A stretch of 64,000 nucleotides of DNA. Source: Haliotis asinina (lineage: Eukaryota > Mollusca > Gastropoda > Lepetellida > Haliotidae). The stretch spans positions 28,029,118-28,093,117 of the forward strand of contig NC_090280.1 in the NCBI RefSeq assembly GCF_037392515.1. Reading direction: 5' to 3'. Both the position numbers and the translations under genes were made by a program. The notes beneath the pieces are model-generated. The model saw only the letters and a list, made by a program, of their open reading frames with translations, had not been told where the DNA came from and did no database searches. Positions 52,611 through 62,566 of the stretch are shown piece after piece; position 1 is the stretch's first letter; every line of letters begins with the position of its first letter.

Positions 52611-53828
52611 TTAATTTATCAATAAGTCCCAGGCACTTGGTAGGTACACTCCTTGGTCGCGGTTGATGGCTGGTTTCTGTCTACGGATCTCGATGGCCTC
52701 TTGCAGTTTCCTTTGGCGCCAGTTGTTGTTGTTGGTAGATAGTATCCTAGTGTCCTCCCATCGAATTGAGTGTCCAGGGTTCTTGAGAATGTGTTCAGAG
52801 ATGGCCGATTTCTGGTCGAGTTTGCTGACTGAGGTCTGATGTTCCTTCATTCTGGTGTTGATTGGTCTCAGCGTTTCTCCAATGTATAGGTCGCCACAGT
52901 TGCAAGGGATCTGGTAGATGCATCCTCTTGGGTTAGGGTGTTCACAGCTGGGTCCTTTACCGTTGGCTTTTAGGTAGGTCTTGATGGTCTTGCCACTGGA
53001 GAAGGTGACATCGATGCTGGCTTTGGTCTTGATGAGGCGTGATATTTGATGACTGATGGGGCCAAGGTAGGGTATGGTTACTCTGATGGGTGATGGAGAA
53101 GGTTTGGGGCGGGGTTCTCGGTCCTTGAGGGTCTTGTTGATGGTGGCTGTGACGAGCTGGGGAGGGTAACCGTTGAGTGTGGTGAATGTCTTTCTGAGGT
53201 GGTCCAGTTCATTGTTTAGGGCATCGGGGTGGCAGAGGGCTTTGGCACGTCTGGTAAGGGTGGCGATGATAGCTTGCTTGATCTGAGGATGGTGGCAGGA
53301 GTTGTAGTGGATGTACTGGTCGGTGTGCGTCGGTTTGCGGTATACTGAGGTTCTAAGTCCATCGTCTGTGGTGTGGAGGGATACATCGAGGAAGGGCAGG
53401 TGTTGGTTGGTCTCAGTCTCCATGGTGAACTTGATTCTTGGATGTTGGTCGTTGAGGTGGTTGAGGAGCTCATTGGGGTCGTTGTCATTGGCGATGGTGG
53501 TGAAGGTGTCGTCGACTTTGCGGCACCAACAGAAGGGCTGGAACGGAGCTGTGGAGAGGGCTGCTTCCTCGAAGGAGGTCATGAAGATTTCTGTAATGAG
53601 AGGAGAAAGAGGTGAGCCCATGGGGAGACCGTGGATCTGCTTGTATATCTTACCATTGAAAGTGAAGTAGGAGGTGTCAAAGCAGCTGCGGGCGAGGTTG
53701 ATGATGCTGTCTATGGTGAGCTGGGTGTCCAAGTCTTCTATCCGGTTGGCTAACTTGCTGCGAAGGATGTCCAGGGCTTCTTCTAGTGGGATGTTGGTGA
53801 AGAGGTCCACGACGTCGTAGCTGACCAT
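52611..53828 (-). CDS. Penelope-like reverse transcriptase with C-terminal GIY-YIG endonuclease
   Basis: 405 codons, open to the stop. RT motifs: VSYDVVDLFTNIPLEEA with a catalytic Asp (residue 5), IHGLPMGSPLSPLITEIFM (66-83), CRKVDDTF with the Asp pair (106-107), LPFLDVSL and YRKPTHTDQYIHY (163-175). The usual Tyr before VDD is Lys here. A linker precedes the GIY-YIG nuclease: CIYQIPCNCGDLYIGETL (303-320), R-x5-R-x2-EH (321-330), REK-like LQEAIEIRR with Glu. This pairing of telomerase-like RT and GIY-YIG nuclease defines Penelope-like elements, which copy an RNA into nicked chromosomal DNA. The protein lacks its N-terminus and probably cannot act alone. Confidence 0.92.
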   Translation of the reverse strand: MVSYDVVDLFTNIPLEEALDILRSKLANRIEDLDTQLTIDSIINLARSCFDTSYFTFNGKIYKQIHGLPMGSPLSPLITEIFMTSFEEAALSTAPFQPFCWCRKVDDTFTTIANDNDPNELLNHLNDQHPRIKFTMETETNQHLPFLDVSLHTTDDGLRTSVYRKPTHTDQYIHYNSCHHPQIKQAIIATLTRRAKALCHPDALNNELDHLRKTFTTLNGYPPQLVTATINKTLKDREPRPKPSPSPIRVTIPYLGPISHQISRLIKTKASIDVTFSSGKTIKTYLKANGKGPSCEHPNPRGCIYQIPCNCGDLYIGETLRPINTRMKEHQTSVSKLDQKSAISEHILKNPGHSIRWEDTRILSTNNNNWRQRKLQEAIEIRRQKPAINRDQGVYLPSAWDLLIN

Positions 53829-54487
53829 GGTGCCTGTGGGGTTGGATTGTTGTTCAAATGTCTGCTGGTGTTAAGCTACAGATCACGATACGTCAGTTCT
53901 AAGACAAATACTTCATAAGGGATAAATTCTTGGCAGGGTGATACCAATACAGAAGCAGGATAGCAGTAATGTGAATTCCGTGCATTCCTGTACAATAAGG
54001 GACATGTGTGTCATGCCTTCTGTATGAAATAATCTGTTTCATCAAGTTTACAGTATGTAAAAATGAAGTCAAGCTATTAAAGCATTTGAGGGAGATATGT
54101 AAAACAATTCTTTAACTATGTATTTGAATCGTGTTTGAGCGTGTGTGTGTGTACATGTGTGTTAGCGCGCATGTGTTTATTTTGAAATGGGTGTTCTATT
54201 CATCTGGAGTTTTATTTGAGGTGCTGACAATCAGAATATCACAATCGGAAACCGACCCGTACCTACTGGGTCATGGAAACAAAACTTGTGGAACCTTAGT
54301 CCATAATCCTATCTACCCCGTGTGAAAATTATCATGGGCAATCTTATGTGTGTAGTGTTTGATATAAGAGAATTTTGTTCAAAAATATTTATACTGATCA
54401 GTGTGTTGAGACAACATAACAGTTATATCTTTTTGATAAAACAGGTTAAATCTATATTGATTTAAAATATGTTTTAAAGGTTAAAGT

Positions 54488-54493
54488 TTTATT
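54488..54493 (-). terminator. Candidate polyadenylation signal, copy B
   Basis: AATAAA on the minus strand at the position matching 32948-32953 in copy A. The LINE inserted between it and the tail exon lengthens any 3' UTR by ~0.95 kb. Confidence 0.35.
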
Positions 54494-54505
54494 GACTGAA
54501 AAAAA

Positions 54506-55488
54506 TGTTGCCAAATCAGTGTTGTTGATATACAATGACTATGACAATGACAATTTATTTCAGTATGAAGGCCACATGGCCTAAAGTACATTAAATATTC
54601 AAAAGAAACAGTGCACATCGGTGTAGGGAGGGAGAGTGGAGGGTTGTGTACTGCCAGTATACTCAAATTGGTAAGTTTCGTTTCAAATAGATATTTAAAG
54701 CTAGTATGTTTTCATAGTGAGTTGATGTCAGTAACTGATAATATTTAGCACGTGATGGATTAGCATGATAATATGATGGAATAATTTTCTTGCGGCTTCC
54801 AGAATAGTAAGGACAAATAAGGAAAAAATGGTACTCATCCTCGATTTGCTGCAATTGGCACTTAGTGCATAATAACATTCTTTTCTCAACAGTTTTATCA
54901 AACCTATACTGTTGAATATTTAACTTATTTAAAAGACAACGAAACTTACATAGGATTCTTCTCAAATCTTGTCTGTCAGCAAGTGCGGATATGTATTTCT
55001 CAGGAGTTAATAGTGATTTCAGTTCAGAATATGCCCCCCAAAAGTGAGAATTACTAATCTTAGAATATCAATCTTGAAACTGGATATCTTCACAACGTTG
55101 TTGAAACTGCTTAATAAACATGCCAGCGTGACCACAATGCTGGGCGACCCATATATATGAGAAACCAGTGTACCAAAGTAATAATCTAACTTGTGACACC
55201 CAATTTATTATCCCATTTTTGTCGTATATCTTGAGCATCTCATAACAGGCTTTTCGATATCCTGTATGTTCCATGTATAATAGTCGACACCGGTACTTGG
55301 TACAGCGAGTATAATATTTAACACAAAGCGGGTGTCTGCCTGTCTGACCAAGAACGGCATTTGTGGAAACAGCTTTACTGATACCTAGATTTATAATTTC
55401 AGTTTTAATATTTGCCAAGACATTTCTCATGGGCCATTGTGGTGAAAATGGCCCATAATCTGTTGCCAAATCAGTGTTGTTGGTATAC
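54506..55488 (-). mobile_element. 5'-truncated LINE with 28-bp target duplication, only in copy B
   Basis: TGTTGCCAAATCAGTGTTGT+TGRTATAC occurs at 54506-54533 and 55461-55488 (one mismatch), bracketing a 927-bp insert absent from copy A. On the minus strand the insert encodes the end of a LINE ORF2: GPFSPQWPMRNVL, GQTGRHPLCVKYYTRC, then LADRQDLRRILCKFRC, CTKCQLQQIEDEYHFFLICP. It ends in a (GTCATT)-type 3' tail (TTGTCATTGTCATAGTCATT). The insertion happened after the duplication and is fairly young. Confidence 0.88.
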
Positions 55489-55772
55489 TATATGTACTGT
55501 TAGTAAAGCTCAAAGCTTTTCGTTACAAGCGTCTGCTCGCTGAAAGGACATACTGTTCGGTAACTGCATTCGCCGGGTATGTAGAGGGCAAGCAGAAACA
55601 TATCTCATAACTGTCGATATCAGTACAGTCCTCTGTAAAAGAGGACATCGTGGAAAATATTTCCTGTTCACACCTATTGAAGTACTCCTATTTTTCCAGC
55701 TGAAATTGGAAGAATTTGCAGATGTTGAACTATATAGGCTTCGCCTGATACTTTGATCCTCTGATCCTCTGT

Positions 55773-56100
55773 TGAAGAAGTGAAGGGTGGAGAGACGTGT
55801 AGATGTGGAACTGTACCGTCGGTTTAGGTTTCACTTGGTACTGTGGTCCTCTGTTGTGGAAGATGAAGAGTGGAGAGATGTCCAGATATGGAACTGTACC
55901 GTCAGTTTAGACTTCACCTGTTACTGTGGTCCACTGTTTAGGGCTAGGAAGGTCGAAGACACTTGTAGAAGTGGACCTGTACCGTCAGTTTGGGTTTCGC
56001 CAGGTACTGTGGTCCTCTGTTGAGGAAGATGAAGGGTGGAGAGAAGTGTAGATGTGGAATTGTTCCCTCAGGAGTCGCTCGTAATCGTGTAGAGGTAAGA
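55773..56100. repeat. 83-bp minisatellite, ~4 diverged units (copy B)
   Basis: Units begin near 55773, 55856, 55938 and 56022. They correspond to the ten-unit array at 33309. Units differ more from each other here, so copy A's array has been homogenised or expanded more recently. Confidence 0.9.
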
Positions 56101-59100
56101 TATCGTTGTTGGAAGCACGAGGTACATCACTGAAGTCATGGGATAATCTCTCTGCCATCACAGTAAGGTAGTCACCACATCTGTAATTACAACAGTACAC
56201 TTATATTTCTATAGATGATCCTGATGGTTGTTGTTTGGTTGTTTGTTGTTTAACGCCACACTCAGTAATATTTCAGCTATATGGCAGCTGTCTGTAAATA
56301 ATCGAGTGTGGACCAGACAATCCAATTATCAACAGCAAAAGCATCGGTCAACCAAATTTCGTTGTTTCTTTAAATATGACCCTAGTCTTCTGATATAAGT
56401 CGAGCAAATAGTCTTTACATAGACATGAGACAGCAGCTGGGCAAGAAAAAAAGATTCTACTCCATACTACTCCAGCATTTAAGATACAAAAGTAAATATA
56501 TGTACCTTCTTCCCTGGTAATCTGAAAACGAAACAAAGGGAACACTTAAAATGAATTAATCGTCTACATTGCCACTTACTGAACACGAGTAGGTGAGTGA
56601 GTATTGTTTTTTCTCTGCTTGTGACAATATTCATAAAATATCACCGATTGGAACGCGAGGGTGACAGACCGCTTGTAGTTTCATGTCACCTTTACCTATA
56701 CTGCAACAACACCATAAATGGGCTTCACACATTATGAGGGGTCTTCAGCGTGGCGAATGATCGCTTTAACCATTAGGCTACTGCACTGACCTTTACTGAA
56801 TCCAAACAACAACGAATAAAAGAGACATTTGCATTTGTGACAAGCATAGGTTGCACAGGATCAATTCTAACCCGAATCTCCAAGGTGTATTGTAAGACAG
56901 TATATGGTTTACAGTCATTATCATCTCATCCTACCGGGTACCCCTTCATTGATTGGTAAAATATACTGAAATCGCTGAAGAAATCAGCTAGCGTTATTCG
57001 CCTGTTATGACGAGCATACCAGTGGGTTGCTGAAGACCAATTTACTTTGGGGCAAAGGATAAGGGCGTGCTGCTTGAGGTGTGTTGGTTTATGGGGGAGA
57101 GTGAACTGATGACTTAATGCATTTGATTCATTTGATGAAAAATATTCATGCATTCTTTGTACCTTTCACGTCCTTGCAGACAAGAACAGTGACTGCTGCC
57201 ACCACAACTGCCACAGCAGTCAGCATAACGGAGTAGACAGCTACGATGGGGACGATGTCGTCTACGTTGACATTACCTCCTGATATAACACATGTATTTA
57301 GTATTGGACACATATGAGATCCGTCGTTAATATTCCTTATTACTTTCAAATCATAGATACTGATTGTAGTACATTTGGAAGAAATACTTTTTGTATTTTT
57401 TTCGAAGATACTGCAATTCATAACAAAGTAGCAGATCCCTGTCTTCATCACAAAACATCAACTGAAGCGAGAGATGGACAATGGAAAAAGAATCATTCGT
57501 GAGGTATGAAATATTACCTCATTCCTACTAAACACTGAATATATTTCGGACATCAATAATCGCCAACTAAGAGTTTTTAAAACTAAGCAAAATTGTATTT
57601 GTTCTATGACCAACTTGTCAAAGAAACTACGATTCTTTATAAACCAAGACAGTCCTGTCTGCATCACATAAAAGGAAAAGGAAGCAAGCAATTACTGAAG
57701 GAGGAAGAATTATCCGTGAGGCATGACCGGAAACATGACCGTTACATCTATCCAGGCTAGTGGATCTTTATCACTGTACCCTGGTTACGTTTCGTGGAAA
57801 TTAAGAAGTGTCATATAGACGTGTCATGACATCAGAACACATAAGAATGTGACTAAGGGATTTCATGTCTTTATCGGATTTAATTTATAACAGGAATCAT
57901 GAATAATAAAATCGTAATAATTAATAAGACTTATATGGCAACATTTCTTGGCTCCGAATTGACACAGTTCACAGTCCTTTCACAGCATGCTCGTAGTTAA
58001 CCTTGAGACACCAACCTTCTATTTCCTGGTAGCTGCCGTCATTTTCATCTTCCCTGTGATACGATACCAGACTGATGAAAGTGATTATTGAACACGAGGA
58101 AATGTGAGGAAATGAATATTAAACGTGATGAGGACATTATAAAGATAATTAGGTCCACACAAAGTCACTGACACAAAATATTACATTATGTTGTGGATTT
58201 TGTATAGTTTCACTCTGAAGTCGTTCAAGGTCACATCGTTTTGTGGAGAATAAATGAGTGAGTATTGCTACATGCCGCAATAATTTGGCAGCTATTCGAG
58301 GCGATGAACTGTTTATTCATTTCATTTGAAACTCACCGATAATCAGCGTATCCTGTCTCTGAAAGTTACAATATTCTGTGGTTAATGATGAACTCAAAGA
58401 GATGGTTCTTTGTCCACCCTTAAGGACTTTATTACTGCACGCCGATAGGCGACGTTGGTAGTCTTTAAACACGTTTCAGAAATTACAAGTGTAAAAGAAA
58501 CTGCGCTGAAATAGGTAACCACCATTTGTCGTGAATTTTCAAATGTTCAGAATGAATAAAGAAAAACAGGAACAGTTACTCATACGTGATACATTAAGTA
58601 TTTAATGATTCATGGGTACCCTTTTAACCTTCAAAGAAACGTCTTCTGATGTATTACATATTTCATTTAATATGTTAGAAATGACTTATGACACCAACCT
58701 TCTATCTGCTGGTAGCCCCCGTCTGCTCCTGAGTCCCGGGTGTATGTGACAATGCTGAGGACAGAATTTTACAAAGGTTAAAGTTTGTCCAAACAGACAG
58801 TCAAACACACTGGAATGTAATTGATTCACAAAACCTATTACATACATGTAAACATGCTGAAAATTTCATAACTGTAGTTTCCTAACGACGAAATGTTTTT
58901 ACACCGGCAAGACAGACTTTCAGAAAACATGAAATGTCCTGTTGTTGACTCGGTGCTAACTTGTACATTCACCAAAATTGTTTTAGTCGCCTAGTGAGGA
59001 AGTAAGTGACCACTGGGGATGTAAAGACCAAGAAAGACCAATGACCTTGATGATCGAGTCCTAACTCGTCTGGAAACATGTAATACCATGACACAGACAG

Positions 59101-60856
59101 AAGAACTCTGTCAGTAATAAAGGCTGGCGAGTCCGACTCTCCACTAGTTTTGTTTGCTTACTTGTTTTTCTTAATGTTGCACACAGCACTATTTCATCTA
59201 TATTATCGAGTCTGGACCAGACAATCAAGTGATGAACAGTATGAGTATCGATCTTTGCAACTGAGATACAATGGCATGTGTTAACCAAATAAGCGAGCAT
59301 GTCCACCCGATCCCGTTAGTCGCCTCTAACAGACATGGGTTGACTCACTCGGATTTCACGGGTTTCTATCCAGTACCATTAGAATGAGATTGTAGCTGCG
59401 GTTCTGAAGAACAGTCACCGATCGACGTTATAAACAGAAAGTATACCGCTGTCGTGCCACCTTTTGTAAGCCATGATTTGACGATATCAATCAAATCGAA
59501 AGTCTTTCGATTAGTTCTATAAAATGAATGGTAGATGATTCGAGACTTGATTCCCATTTATTAGGAGACTGAGGGATGTTAGCCATGAGACAGGCATCTA
59601 GGTACTAATGTGGTCGCTAGCACAGGCACTCGTGTCATTGCGAGGATTAAAGATTGTTTTAAATATGAACATTTTGAGATGACCCCCGACTTGAAACTCT
59701 TCACAGTACATTATATCTAGACATAATGTACTGTGAAGCGTTTCAAGTCACCTGTGGTCGCTAGTGGTGATTCGTCTACTGGTAAACACATATAAGATGA
59801 TCCACGACCTGACAAATGACCCCAATTTGCATACTTGGGAACGCCCCACAGAACGATCCACTTGAAAGAAGAGGGAGACAGGTTGTCTGATAAATATCGA
59901 GAAGTTCATTTTCCCCGTGCGTTTCACGCATGAATTGTTATAGCACACTCGATTTGGGAACAGGTACAATCCCAACGAATTGAATCAACAAAATATACTG
60001 AGCAAATATGTTTAGGACCACCGATCCATTTCACGAAGCAAATGACATTTTCCTGGGGTTTTTTTAAACAAAATTGTTGAATATCTAAATGCTTGTCAAT
60101 GCCCCAATCATCTATATGTCTTCGTCTTAAGTAAAGGTTAGCGTGGAATATCAGTATCTTATGCCTGAAATTGCAGTCTTATCATTCGAAGGAATATGCG
60201 GTGTTGTTTTAATAGGTAAAGTTGACTTTTCGTCCGCTAAATATTAAATACATAATAACTACATATAGTTAATTGTGTTTCATTTAACTTTTTGATATGT
60301 TTAAATCTGTTTAACAGTATTGAGACAGGTGTAAAACAGTAGCGAGACAGGTGTTACACAGTAGCGAGACAGGTGTTAATCAGCAGCGGGGTTGATTTCA
60401 TGTCACGGTTAGCATGTATTGCACGTGCATAATCGTCAAGCTACCTGTAGCAGCCAAGTGTACTCGCCCAATTCGTTGTACCGCCTCTCTTGTCACATAT
60501 GCGTTTAGTGCGCAGGATCATCTAATATGTGTCTAGCAGTAGTAACCACAACCATGATTTGAGAAATGCGACACAACCCAGTCGGTGACGCACTGATAGG
60601 AACCATACTTCCAGTCGATGTTGACGTTCACGTTTGTGTGTGTAGACAAGACTGGTCGTGCTTCGTACTTATCAAGTAAAAAAGTGGTTGTACTGGATTA
60701 ATATACTTGTGCATACATAAACGTCAATAGAGATGAAAACTGAGTACGTATTTATTCCCAGCCACCAGCAGCCTGATCTGTGGTATACTATCAATTAACA
60801 CTGTGTCAGAAAATGTCAAAGCCATTATACTCACCGATCAACAATGTATCCCCTCC
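55985..60856 (-). CDS. Duplicated cytoplasmic/TM half of the Ig receptor gene (partial gene)
   Basis: Exons: 60856-60835 (22 nt, GRGYIVDR), 58754-58699 (GGYQQIE), 58358-58337 (22 nt, ETGYADYR), 58071-58016 (GSYQEIE), TM2 57279-57163, 56521-56506 (16 nt, DYQGRR), 56180-55985 (CGDYLTV... to stop). All splice sites and phases are kept and the tail frame is open. No Ig or TM1 exon lies between 60856 and the window end, where the SGNH element begins. It may be a pseudogene, a source of 3' exons for a receptor whose head lies beyond the window, or a separate membrane protein with an unseen 5' exon. Conserved reading frame argues against long-term neutral decay. Confidence 0.65.
56228..56350 (-). 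mobile_element. SINE family B copy (orthologous to 34258)
   Basis: GCCACACTCAGTAATATTTC, AGCTATATGGCAGCTGTCTG, TGGACCAGACAATCCAATTA. Shared by both duplicates. Confidence 0.8.
56588..56795 (-). mobile_element. SINE family A copy (orthologous to 34608)
   Basis: GTAGGTGAGTGAGTATTG, ACAATATTCATAAAATATC, ACACCATAAATGGGCTTCAC, TTTAACCATTAGGCTACTGC. It is longer than its partner in copy A by ~40 bp in the centre. Confidence 0.7.
59150..59375 (-). mobile_element. SINE family B copy (orthologous to 37770)
   Basis: GTTGCACACAGCACTATTTC, GAGTCTGGACCAGACAATC, GAGTATCGATCTTTGC, ACCCGATCCCGTTAGTCGCC. Confidence 0.8.
59688..59749. repeat. 62-bp near-perfect hairpin
   Basis: Arms 59688-59714 and 59723-59749 (27 bp each, one mismatch) with loop ATCTAGAC. 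In copy A (about 38350-38397) the outer part of the left arm is missing and the inner arms carry extra mismatches. Confidence 0.9.
60310..60375. repeat. 22-bp tandem repeat, 3 units
   Basis: GAGACAGGTGTAAAACAGTAGC-type units repeated three times within the extra sequence of copy B. Confidence 0.85.
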
Positions 60857-61998
60857 CTGAAAGGGAGTAGACAATTACACGTGCAAAATGTTACACGATA
60901 AATATACGATCAACGAATTATTGGTGTAGTTGCACACAGGTGAATCATAATTTAATTTTGCAGAACAATTCTAGACTCTTTACACAATTGTTAGGTCAAG
61001 AAAGGGAACAAAATATCAAGTAGATACAACACAGGTGGCCTATATCAGGGGGCAAGAGACGTAGGGTGCCGTCACGTAACGGCCGCCTGGGCGCTGACCA
61101 TGCACGGCCCATTCCTATGTTGCACATCGACGTAAAGCTGGTTTCCAGGGCTATCTGGCGGTGTCATCAGAAATGACCTGTCGTTGACAGGTTCGACGTC
61201 GGGACGCTTTTAAGTCCGATGTAACTCGATTTTGGGCAGCTTTTCACGCTGCGGGTACTTGTCATGTTTCATACATCGACCCCAGGATTTTGATTTGACT
61301 CTGGATCGGAAGCCCTGTGTCTTGGCTTTCACGTCATGTGCGACACATGCGGGTGCAGTCATGTTTTCCCACCCTTAAAGCCACCCAAAGCTAAGCCCCG
61401 TGCGCGTAACGGGGGCCAAAACAGCTCAGATTTGATATCACCAGGGTTTGATCTATGCATCCTGCGTTCACTAATTGTCCCATCCCGGGAGAAAGAGACA
61501 TACTGCACACATATCATACATGAAAATTCGGCCACGTGCATGAAGCACCTGGGGTTATCACGGGGTCGACATGGGGTGCCTGGTTGGGCGTCCACGCCCA
61601 TTTTCCCATCTGTTATAGACCTGTAATTTTACCAAGACAAAAGCCTTACTCGGAGAGCATCTTTTAAACGTCACTCGAACGTTGAATATTCACATCCTAT
61701 TGACAGGTTTCACATTGACGTGAAGCTGGTCCCCAGGGCTATCTGGTGGTAACATCAGAAGTGACAAATCTTTACCGGGTTCGACGCCGGGGCGCTTTTA
61801 AGCCCGATTTATCCCGATTTATGGCAGTTTTTTCACGCTGTTTCGTACATCGACCCCATGGGTCGGAAGCCCTGTGTCTTGACTTTCGCGTCATGTGCGA
61901 CACGTGTGGCTGCCGTTATGTATTCCCACCCTTAAAGCCACCCAAAGCCAAAACCTGTGCGTGCGGCGGGATGCAAAGCAGCTTATTTGATATCACGC

Positions 61999-62141
61999 GA
62001 GTGAGTGAGTGAGTGAGTGAGTGAGTGAGTGAGTGAGTGAGTGAGTGAGTGAGTGAGTGAGTGAGTGAGTGAGTGAGTGAGTGAGTGAGTGAGTGAGTGA
62101 GTGAGTGAGTGAGTGAGTGAGTGAGTGAGTGAGTGAGTGAT
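61999..62141. repeat. (GAGT)n microsatellite, ~35 units
   Basis: Pure GAGT run, longer than the matching tract at 22246. The periodic LTHS frame across it is an artefact. Confidence 0.95.
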
Positions 62142-62566
62142 TAAACATACCTACACATACACTTACGAATTGAAAGCCAGAACTGCCCATTAGCTTTTGG
62201 TGTCAGGTGTACGCCATCCTTGGCTAGCAGCGCAGGTCCCATCCTCATGTGCTGGCTGTGTTCCCAAAGGGTGGCATCCAGACGGCGTCGCAACATCTTC
62301 TTCAAGCGCCGGTTCGCCTCCTCCACCTTCCGCTTGTAGGCAGAGACCGTCATGTTCCTTGGTTTTACCCTCGGAAACAGACTCCCTATCACCGCCCTGG
62401 AGCCTGGCCGTTTCCACCGAAGGTAGTCCAGAAGATGCAGCAGGTCTTCGACCAGGTCCCGAGGATCAGTAGAGGCCGACACGTCGTTCTCTCCCACTTG
62501 AAAGAACACAATGCCCTGAAAAGCTGCATCAAGGGCATCCACCTCAGCTTTCATCCAGCTTTCCAT
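62141..62566 (-). pseudogene. SGNH-like ORF of element copy 2 (fossil)
   Basis: Shares the QVGENDVS and KDGVHLTPKANGQFWL blocks with the ORF at 22364-22996 but is a partial copy without the N-terminal Ser block. Treated as a broken element gene. Confidence 0.8.

Larger units (their letters stand above)
52086..53880 (-). mobile_element. Penelope-like retroelement, 5'-truncated
   Basis: A single element on the minus strand: RT+GIY-YIG ORF (53828-52611), then a ~520-bp 3' region with repeated TGATGTACATAGCAC/GATGGAAGCCAATGG phrases (52340-52570) and a conserved CTGATGAAGGAGT...ACTCCGAAAC motif near its end. Coding sequence continues in frame a little upstream of the first Met (TFEQQSNPTGT) and then meets a stop near 53873, so the N-terminal part of RT is lost. 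Its 5' side lies about 55 bp from the breakpoint of duplication copy B (53936). Confidence 0.85.
53936..60950. repeat. Segmental duplication, copy B
   Basis: Direct-orientation copy of 32412-38665. Differences from copy A: a LINE insertion (54534-55460), a shorter 83-bp minisatellite, absence of the SINE at 36795 and of the 370-bp indel, and about 0.9 kb of extra sequence between 59750 and 60740. It stops about 85 bp before the second SGNH element. Confidence 0.92.

Noticed and set aside
53311-53670. Plus-strand frames of 80-119 codons
   Set aside because: Antisense shadows of the Penelope-like RT ORF.
61993-62190. LTHS-repeat protein frame
   Set aside because: Translation of (GAGT)n.
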